This document shows positions 6,734-12,203 of a stretch of DNA of 12,203 nt, piece after piece. The position numbers and the translations under genes are program-made. This DNA comes from JAPLZH01 sp964450345 (GTDB taxonomy: Bacteria > Patescibacteriota > Minisyncoccia > Phycocordibacterales > PALSA-1337). Position 1 is the stretch's first letter. Every line of letters starts with the position of its first letter. Location of the stretch: positions 1-12,203 of the forward strand of contig CAYVEL010000017.1 of assembly GCA_964450345.1 (NCBI GenBank), written 5' to 3'. Under the pieces are notes generated by a model that saw only the letters and a list, made by a program, of their open reading frames with translations, had not been told where the DNA came from and ran no database searches.

Positions 6734-8623
6734 ATGTGTGCTATTACAGGATATTGGGGGGTTGGTGATGAAAAAAGTCTAGAGAAAATGATAGACAGTA
6801 TGTTTTATCGTGGTCCAAATGATAGGGGAATATATACAGATAAAAACATAGGATTAGCACAGAGAAGACTATCTATTATTGATTTAAGTCCTGCTGGTCA
6901 TCAACCATTATCTAATGAGGATGAAACAGTTTGGATTGTTTTTAATGGAGAGATTTATAACTTTTCTGACCTAAGGAACGGATTAAAAAATAAACATGTT
7001 TTTAAAGGTAGAAGTGATACTGAAGTCATTGTTCATTTATATGAAGAAATAGGAGAGGAAGTATTTTCTAGATTACAAGGAATGTTTGCTATTGCTATTT
7101 ATGATAAGAAAATAAATAAGATCTTATTAGCCAGAGATAGAATGGGAAAAAAACCTTTATATTGGGGGCTACATGACAATACTTTTATTTTCGGTTCAGA
7201 ATTAAAGGCTTTAATAAATCATCCTAAATTCACCAGAGAAGTAAGTATCTCTTCTCTAAACGACTATCTATTTAATGAAAATATTCCGACACCTAATTCA
7301 ATTTTTAAAAATACTTATAAATTAGAACCAGGAGTATATTTGTCTTATGATGGCAATAAAATCGAAAAGAAATCTTTTTGGGATTTAAGTTTCAATAACA
7401 AGAATACTGACTTCGCATTATCTTTAAATGGTTTAGATGAGAATTTAAGAAAAGCAGTTTCAGATAGATTAGTTTCAGATGTTCCATTGGGGGTATTTCT
7501 ATCTGGAGGTTTAGATAGTAGTACAGTGGCTTATTATGCATCAAAAGTTTCGAAAACTAAGGTTAAGACTTTCTCTATTGGTTTTGAAGAAAAATCATTC
7601 GATGAATCCGGATACGCTAGAGAGGTTGCTAATTTCCTAGGAACGGAACATCATGAGAAAATTTTAAAAGCAAAAGATGTTATAGATTTAATACCAGAAA
7701 TATTTTCAAAATTAGATGAACCGATGGCCGATGCCTCAATTGTCCCGACTTATTTATTGTCTAAATTTACAAGAGAAAATGTTACAGTCGCATTGGGAGG
7801 TGATGGTGCCGACGAATTATTTTGTGGATACGATACATTTTTAGCTTATAAATTATCTTACTTTTATAAGATCTTAGGTGGTAAATTATTTGGTAGGTGG
7901 TTAGGAAAAGCTGTCAATTTAATTCCGACATCTTTTTCTAATATGAGCTTAGATTTTAAAATAAAGAAGTTCATTAATGGATTTGATAGTAATGATTTAT
8001 ATCGTAATCAAAAATGGTTGGCAGCTTTTGATCTAGCAGATAGAAAAGAATTATTTAAAGAAGAATTTTTACCAATAATCGAAAAGGAAAATCAGTTTAA
8101 ATATATAGATTTATACGTTAGTAAGAATAATGTAAAAGATCCAATAGATAAATTATCTTTAATTTATCAGAGAACTTATATGATGGATCAAGTTTTAGTT
8201 AAAGTTGATAGGGCTAGTATGATGAATTCTTTGGAGGTTAGAGCTCCTTTCCTGGATACTAGAGTTGTAGATCTCGCTAATAATTTACCATCTAGTTTTA
8301 AGATAAGAGGTCTGGTTAGAAAATTTATTCTTAAAAAATTGATGAGCGATAAACTACCTAAGAATATAATCTATCGTAAGAAGAAGGGGTTTGGTATGCC
8401 AATAGCAGAATGGCTGAGAACTGATTTAAAGCCTTTGGTTTTAAAATACTTAAATAAAGATATAATAAATAAACAAGGATTTTTCAGATATGAGTATGTA
8501 GAAAAAATATTGAACGATCATTTTTCTGGTGCTGTTGATAATAGGAAAAAGATATGGACATTATTATGTTTCTCGCTATGGTACGAAAATTTCGTAATGA
8601 AAAGTAGTCACGAAATCAAGTAA
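6734..8623 (+). CDS. asnB: Asparagine synthase (glutamine-hydrolysing) / AsnB-type amidotransferase
   Basis: This 629-aa enzyme hydrolyses glutamine in its N-terminal domain and uses the ammonia, with ATP, to amidate an acid in its C-terminal domain. The start must be the ATG at 6734: it makes Cys2 (MCAITG), which becomes the N-terminal nucleophile. A longer reading from 6686 would bury that cysteine and overlap the FkbM gene. Class II amidotransferase landmarks are RRLSIIDLS at 44-52, NGEIYN at 71-76 and GRSDTEV at 92-98. The synthetase domain has the PP-loop SGGLDSS at 257-263, DEPMADAS at 328-335 and GGDGADELF at 355-363. All key residues are present and the length is usual. Its place inside a glycan operon suggests either amidation of a sugar carboxylate, as proposed for WbpS-type proteins, or local asparagine supply. 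The sequence does not decide between them. Confidence 0.95.
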   Translation: MCAITGYWGVGDEKSLEKMIDSMFYRGPNDRGIYTDKNIGLAQRRLSIIDLSPAGHQPLSNEDETVWIVFNGEIYNFSDLRNGLKNKHVFKGRSDTEVIVHLYEEIGEEVFSRLQGMFAIAIYDKKINKILLARDRMGKKPLYWGLHDNTFIFGSELKALINHPKFTREVSISSLNDYLFNENIPTPNSIFKNTYKLEPGVYLSYDGNKIEKKSFWDLSFNNKNTDFALSLNGLDENLRKAVSDRLVSDVPLGVFLSGGLDSSTVAYYASKVSKTKVKTFSIGFEEKSFDESGYAREVANFLGTEHHEKILKAKDVIDLIPEIFSKLDEPMADASIVPTYLLSKFTRENVTVALGGDGADELFCGYDTFLAYKLSYFYKILGGKLFGRWLGKAVNLIPTSFSNMSLDFKIKKFINGFDSNDLYRNQKWLAAFDLADRKELFKEEFLPIIEKENQFKYIDLYVSKNNVKDPIDKLSLIYQRTYMMDQVLVKVDRASMMNSLEVRAPFLDTRVVDLANNLPSSFKIRGLVRKFILKKLMSDKLPKNIIYRKKKGFGMPIAEWLRTDLKPLVLKYLNKDIINKQGFFRYEYVEKILNDHFSGAVDNRKKIWTLLCFSLWYENFVMKSSHEIK

Positions 8624-8641
8624 GAAAATATTATTTTTTAT

Positions 8642-9787
8642 ATGAGAATATTATTATTAAATTATGAGTTTCCTCCTTTGGGTGGTGGAGCTGGTAATGC
8701 AACAAAAAATATTGCTAAAGAGATGTCTCTACAAGGACATGATGTCTTAGTTTTGACGACTTGGTTTAATGGATTATCGGAGACAGAAAATATTGATGGA
8801 TATAAAATATTAAGATTAAAATCTAGAAGAAAAAAATTAGATAGTTCAAATGTTTTAGAAATGTTCCATTATGTATTTTTAGCAATTCTAAAAATTAAAA
8901 AGATAATTTTGGACTTTAAACCTGAGGTAACTATATCGTTTTTTGCTATTCCGACGGGATTAGTTTCTTTGTATATAAAATTTATGTACAAGATCCCATT
9001 TGTTATTTCTCTCAGGGGTGGTGATGTTCCTGGTTTTTTGCCTATTAGTTTAAAGTATCATCATATAATATCTAAACCTTTTACTAATTTAGTATGGAAC
9101 AATGCCTCTGCTATAGTGGCTAATAGTATTGGTCTAAAAAAATTAGCTGATAAGACATCAATTAAATTTAGAAAGAATACAGAATACATACCAAACGGTG
9201 TTGATGGTTTGAAATTTAAATACGATACAAATAAAAAACAGGATGAACTAAATATATTATTTGCTGGCCGTTTAGTTAAGCAGAAGGGGGTGATATTTCT
9301 AATTGAGGCTATAGATAAAATAATTAAATCTAATTTAGAAACAAATAATAAGTTAAACTGTAAGATTGTTGGCGATGGTCCATTAAAGAGCGAATTGGAA
9401 TCAGAGGTTAATAAAAGAGGATTGGGAGGATATATTAAATTTATAGGTTGGGTGGATAAAGATAAAACCCCGGAATATTTTAACTGGGCTAATTTATTCG
9501 TCCTTCCTTCATATGAAGAAGGTATGCCGAATGTCTTGTTAGAAGCTATATCATCTGGATTGGCTATTGTAGCTACACGCATATCTGGTAATGATGAATT
9601 GGTAGACGATGGTGTAAACGGTTTTTTATATAGTAATCATGATGATTTATCGGGTATAATAAACAGGTTCCTTGATGATAGAGACTTAAAATATAAGTTT
9701 GGTTTAGAGTCTGTTAAAAAATCTAAAAACTTCTCTTGGAATAAAGTTGCTAAAGAATATATAGATATATGTCAAAAAATAATATAG
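8642..9787 (+). CDS. GT4-family glycosyltransferase
   Basis: This 381-aa enzyme is the most canonical GT4 of the window. The N-terminal strand and glycine loop, EFPPLGGGAGNATKNIAK at 9-26, are the usual nucleotide-sugar GT-B opening. IPNGVD at 183-188 marks the hinge, FAGRLVKQKG at 207-216 starts the donor domain, VGDGPL lies at 243-248, and EGMPNVLLE at 293-301 is a complete EX7E motif. It would act in the cytoplasm, adding one residue to a lipid-linked oligosaccharide. The gene follows AsnB by 18 bp without a visible Shine-Dalgarno sequence, and its last 19 bp are shared with the next methyltransferase gene. It stops with TAG. A long antisense reading frame at 9061-9582 is a shadow of this gene. 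Sugar specificity unknown. Confidence 0.93.
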   Translation: MRILLLNYEFPPLGGGAGNATKNIAKEMSLQGHDVLVLTTWFNGLSETENIDGYKILRLKSRRKKLDSSNVLEMFHYVFLAILKIKKIILDFKPEVTISFFAIPTGLVSLYIKFMYKIPFVISLRGGDVPGFLPISLKYHHIISKPFTNLVWNNASAIVANSIGLKKLADKTSIKFRKNTEYIPNGVDGLKFKYDTNKKQDELNILFAGRLVKQKGVIFLIEAIDKIIKSNLETNNKLNCKIVGDGPLKSELESEVNKRGLGGYIKFIGWVDKDKTPEYFNWANLFVLPSYEEGMPNVLLEAISSGLAIVATRISGNDELVDDGVNGFLYSNHDDLSGIINRFLDDRDLKYKFGLESVKKSKNFSWNKVAKEYIDICQKII

Positions 9788-10524
9788 ATAATAAAAAAAT
9801 ATATAACGAAAATTGGGAATCATGGGTAGATATGAAGATATATGGCCCTGCAAGCAAATGGTTGAGATATTTAATTAGATATAATTTAAATAAGATAGAC
9901 ACATCTAAAATAAAATCGATTTTAGATGTTGGTTCTGGTGAGGGTACAATAACTTATTATTTGGCTAAGTGGTGTGATAAGGCTAAAGTATTGGGTATAG
10001 ATTTTTCAGAACAAGGTATTCTATGTGCTAAGAAAAACTATAATTTAAACAATTTAAATTTTATACACGATGATAAATCTGTTAATTTAAATTATAAATA
10101 CGACATGGTCACTGCTTATGAGGTCTTAGAACATGTAGATAATTGGAAGGAATTATTAGGAAAAATGGCAGATGCATCTAATAGATATATAATGTTATCT
10201 TTTCCAACTGGTAGGATGAGAAAGTTTGAGGTTAATGTAGGGCATTATAGAAATTTTAAAAAAGGGGAAGTAGAATTGTTTCTAAAAGAAAAAGGTTTTA
10301 AAGAGGTGAATGTTTTTTATGCTGGTTTTCCTTTTTATAATCCTTTGTATAGAGAGGTTTGTAATATAACTAATTCTGCCAGCAATTCTTTCACGACTGG
10401 TAAATATGGATTAAAACAAAAATTAACTGCATCTGTAATATTCTTTTTCTTTAATTATCTATCTACAAAATATTTTAAAGGAGATCAGTTCTGTGGATTA
10501 TTTGAAAAAAATGAAGATAAATAA
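9769..10524 (+). CDS. Class I SAM-dependent methyltransferase
   Basis: This 251-aa methyltransferase has motif I ILDVGSGEGT at 51-60, GIDFS at 77-81 and EVLEHV at 118-123, the standard signatures of the Methyltransf_11/25/UbiG-like group. The N-terminal stretch NENWESWVDMKIYGPASKWLR (read from residue 13, split between NENWESWVDM and KIYGPASKWLR) is a lid-like segment that resembles relatives, which supports starting at the first ATG rather than Met22. The C-terminus is hydrophobic (SVIFFFFNYL near 227-236) and may touch the membrane. It begins within the preceding glycosyltransferase gene (19-bp overlap) and ends 32 bp into the next gene, whose ribosome-binding site lies inside its coding region. 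The acceptor is probably a sugar or glycan hydroxyl; this is inferred only from context. Confidence 0.88.
   Translation: MSKNNIDNKKIYNENWESWVDMKIYGPASKWLRYLIRYNLNKIDTSKIKSILDVGSGEGTITYYLAKWCDKAKVLGIDFSEQGILCAKKNYNLNNLNFIHDDKSVNLNYKYDMVTAYEVLEHVDNWKELLGKMADASNRYIMLSFPTGRMRKFEVNVGHYRNFKKGEVELFLKEKGFKEVNVFYAGFPFYNPLYREVCNITNSASNSFTTGKYGLKQKLTASVIFFFFNYLSTKYFKGDQFCGLFEKNEDK
10477..10483 (+). promoter_or_regulatory. Strong Shine-Dalgarno sequence (AAAGGAG) for the GTG start at 10493
   Basis: AAAGGAG sits 9 bases before the GTG at 10493, inside the end of the methyltransferase gene. This is near-ideal spacing and decides the start of the downstream membrane protein in favour of GTG over the in-frame ATG at 10511, which would be 27 bases away. 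It is the only full Shine-Dalgarno match before any gene in the window; most other starts are preceded by plain A/T. Confidence 0.8.
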
Positions 10525-12136
10525 GTTTCTAATAATTTCGATTGTGTTGGTGTGGTTTTGTGCTCATATTCCTTTTCTAAATTACGGAACAGATAATTTA
10601 CCACTACACATGTCTTATGTGGGCGATGAGCAGTCTCCTGTGAGTGGTGCTTTGCATGTCTTGCAAGATAAGAATCCTTTGGCTTTAAGAAATTTGAGTA
10701 CAGTCTATTATGGTCCTGTATTTTCAATGATATCTTTACCAGGAGTACTTTCTGATTTTATCTATAGAATGTTTACAGGGGATATACACTCTATAGGTGA
10801 TTACAAAGATTATATATTGTGGAATTGGGGAGGTATAGCTAAGAATGATAGATTTATTGCTGTATTTTTTGGGTTGATTGGTATTGTATCACTGTTTAAA
10901 TTACTATCTACAGATACAATAAATCCTCTAAAACGTAAGTTACCAGTCTATTTAGGGGTAGCACTTCTTTCTTTGGATTTATTGTATTTTGAATATACTG
11001 GTTTTTTCAAGCATTGGGCTATTATTATACCTCTGCTTATATTGCAGTTTTATTTCTTAGTAAGACTGAAAGAAAGTGGTTATAGTAAAAAGTATTGGAT
11101 ATTATCTGCATTTATTTCGGTATTTAGTTTCGGGGTTAGTTATCTGAGTATTTTATTTCAGATAATGTGGTTGCCATTACTGATTAATTGGATAAGGGAT
11201 AAAAATATAAAGCAGTTGAAGCAGTTTTGTTTTTATACTCTAGGTTTTATAGTCTCTAATTTCCTAATCGTATTATGGCACCCGCATGCTTTTTTGAGAA
11301 TTATAGGAATAATAGGTGGGGATATAACTGATACAAGTATTGCTAACTATACCAATGAAATTCAGGTTGCCAATTTGCCTATGTCCTTTTCTTACTATTT
11401 ATCTATTATTCTAAATAATTATTTAGCTGTTTTGTTGGTGGCTATTATTCTGTCTGTATTTCTTTTTTATAAAAATAATATACATAAATTGTGGTATTTA
11501 TGGTCTATTTTGTCTGTTGTTTTTGCCTCTTTTGTTATTTTTGGAATTGTTAGCCATCATGAGAGTAGATATGTTTTACCTGTCACTACTGGTTTGATTG
11601 TGTTTGTCTCTGTATTATTGTCTATATATTTCTCAGGTGTTGATGTTAAAAATAAATTTGTTTCAGTAATTATATTTTTACTTATATCTTTTACTATACT
11701 GTTTAATTTTATTCATATTATAAAATTAGATTTCATAATAAATGAAGGTCCAAAAGAAAGAGTGGTTGTAAACCGTATTCTGGAATTAGAAAAGCAAAAG
11801 GTTGGTTCTAAAACATTATCATATCAATACTATATTTTAGGTGCAGTCCACACTAAGGAGGCTTACTCTGACTATGCTAGTAGGACTAAGAAAGATAATC
11901 TGAATCTATATAAGATTATAGCTAGTACTACTTTGCCTAAAAATATAACACCTTTAAATGTTTACTATCGTAGACCAGACTCAGGTATAAATGTTAAAGA
12001 ATGGAATGATTATGATCATGTTGTCTATAAGTTTGAACCCAGACAAGAGATCAACCAATTCGATTTTTTTGATGAATCTTATTTAAGATTGTGGAAATAT
12101 GATGATTTATCGGTTAAATACTTTTTTATAAAATAA
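10493..12136 (+). CDS. Multispanning membrane protein, probable GT-C glycosyltransferase (PMT_2/GT39/GT83-like)
   Basis: This 547-aa protein starts at GTG behind a strong ribosome-binding site. About ten to twelve hydrophobic helices are visible, near 11-29, 72-90, 119-139, 151-166, 174-191, 201-234, 247-263, 300-326, 333-353, 360-380 and 388-411. A soluble tail of about 130 residues follows. The first loop carries GDEQSPVSGALHVL at 44-57; its Asp45-Glu46 matches the acidic catalytic motif of GT-C enzymes such as PMT and ArnT. HHESRYVLPV at 355-364 matches the 'RY.lP' helix start typical of the PMT_2 group. Such enzymes take a sugar from a polyprenyl-phosphate carrier on the outer face of the membrane. 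The GtrB-like enzyme at 5073-6017 could supply that donor. A Wzy-like polymerase or a plain membrane protein is the alternative; the family call is likely but not certain. Confidence 0.75.
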   Translation: MDYLKKMKINKFLIISIVLVWFCAHIPFLNYGTDNLPLHMSYVGDEQSPVSGALHVLQDKNPLALRNLSTVYYGPVFSMISLPGVLSDFIYRMFTGDIHSIGDYKDYILWNWGGIAKNDRFIAVFFGLIGIVSLFKLLSTDTINPLKRKLPVYLGVALLSLDLLYFEYTGFFKHWAIIIPLLILQFYFLVRLKESGYSKKYWILSAFISVFSFGVSYLSILFQIMWLPLLINWIRDKNIKQLKQFCFYTLGFIVSNFLIVLWHPHAFLRIIGIIGGDITDTSIANYTNEIQVANLPMSFSYYLSIILNNYLAVLLVAIILSVFLFYKNNIHKLWYLWSILSVVFASFVIFGIVSHHESRYVLPVTTGLIVFVSVLLSIYFSGVDVKNKFVSVIIFLLISFTILFNFIHIIKLDFIINEGPKERVVVNRILELEKQKVGSKTLSYQYYILGAVHTKEAYSDYASRTKKDNLNLYKIIASTTLPKNITPLNVYYRRPDSGINVKEWNDYDHVVYKFEPRQEINQFDFFDESYLRLWKYDDLSVKYFFIK

Positions 12137-12150
12137 GGTATTATTAATAT

Positions 12151-12203
12151 ATGTCTACACCATGGCGCACAGGTTTATATGAAGAAATAAGTAACTTATC
12201 TAT
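12151..12203 (+). CDS. Start of a further operon gene, truncated by the window
   Basis: An ATG 14 bp after the membrane-protein stop opens a frame that continues to the window end: 17 complete codons reading MSTPWRTGLYEEISNLS. The other ATGs nearby (12162 and 12180) hit stops within a few codons, so this is the only sensible continuation. A weak TAAGG lies 12 bases upstream. The spacing fits the same operon. Too little is present to name a family. Confidence 0.6.
   Translation, partial: MSTPWRTGLYEEISNLS

Noticed and set aside
8609..8641. A/T-rich stretch with T6 after AsnB, considered as a terminator
   Set aside because: There is no GC-rich hairpin before the T run, and the next gene follows after 18 bp.
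9061..9582. Antisense reading frame of 173 codons
   Set aside because: It lies entirely opposite the donor domain of a canonical GT4 gene, has no recognisable motif or start signal, and its composition mirrors the sense codons.
10505..10511. A7 run at the overlap of the second methyltransferase and the GT-C gene, considered as a programmed frameshift site
   Set aside because: The downstream gene has its own strong Shine-Dalgarno site and GTG, and no stimulatory hairpin or fused protein logic is evident.
10485..10727. Antisense reading frame of 80 codons over the methyltransferase/GT-C junction
   Set aside because: Fully covered by two supported + strand genes; no features of its own.
1..12136. 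No gene in the window ends in TGA (nine TAA, two TAG), hinting at a recoded TGA
   Set aside because: All proteins are full length under the standard code with glycine and tryptophan motifs intact, so TGA is not used as a sense codon here. With 11 genes in an AT-rich genome, absence of TGA stops is not statistically strong.

Overview
This is an AT-rich (roughly 30% GC by eye) bacterial segment with every gene on the + strand. It is packed as one polycistronic unit. Gaps between genes are 24 bp or less, and four junctions overlap by 8, 17, 19 and 32 bp. I see no terminator, tRNA, rRNA, mobile element or CRISPR array. The content is a surface-polysaccharide / glycoconjugate assembly cluster. Short intergenic gaps, near-exclusive AGA for arginine, mostly TAA stops, few Shine-Dalgarno sites and the style of the glycosyltransferases suggest a Patescibacteria (CPR, Parcubacteria-like) genome. 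That assignment is recalled from family resemblance and was not tested by a search.

Layout. Positions 1-1136 hold a GT4 glycosyltransferase whose ATG begins one base before the window. Positions 1161-3366 hold two more GT4-type glycosyltransferases. A small class I SAM methyltransferase follows at 3350-3976, and a fourth, divergent GT4-like transferase at 4000-5052. Positions 5073-6017 encode a membrane GT2 of the GtrB/ArnC/DPM1 type, which makes polyprenyl-phosphate sugars. Next come an FkbM methyltransferase (6019-6732), an AsnB-type glutamine amidotransferase (start corrected to 6734), a fifth GT4 (8642-9787), a second class I methyltransferase (9769-10524) and a 547-residue multispanning protein that looks like a GT-C glycosyltransferase (10493-12136). 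A further gene starts at 12151 and runs off the window.

How the parts probably work together (inference). The cytoplasmic GT4 enzymes would build an oligosaccharide on a lipid carrier. Three different SAM methyltransferases would decorate sugars or cap the chain, and AsnB could amidate a sugar acid or supply asparagine. The GtrB-like enzyme would load one sugar onto polyprenyl phosphate, for use outside the membrane by the GT-C protein. No flippase, polymerase, ligase, ABC exporter or nucleotide-sugar synthesis gene lies in the window, so those functions must be elsewhere.

I found no clearly undescribed system. The points most worth a second look are the GtrB/GT-C pairing, the AsnB placed between an FkbM methyltransferase and a GT4, two GT4-like proteins lacking the first glutamate of the EX7E motif, the single strong ribosome-binding site before the GT-C gene, and two start-site corrections.
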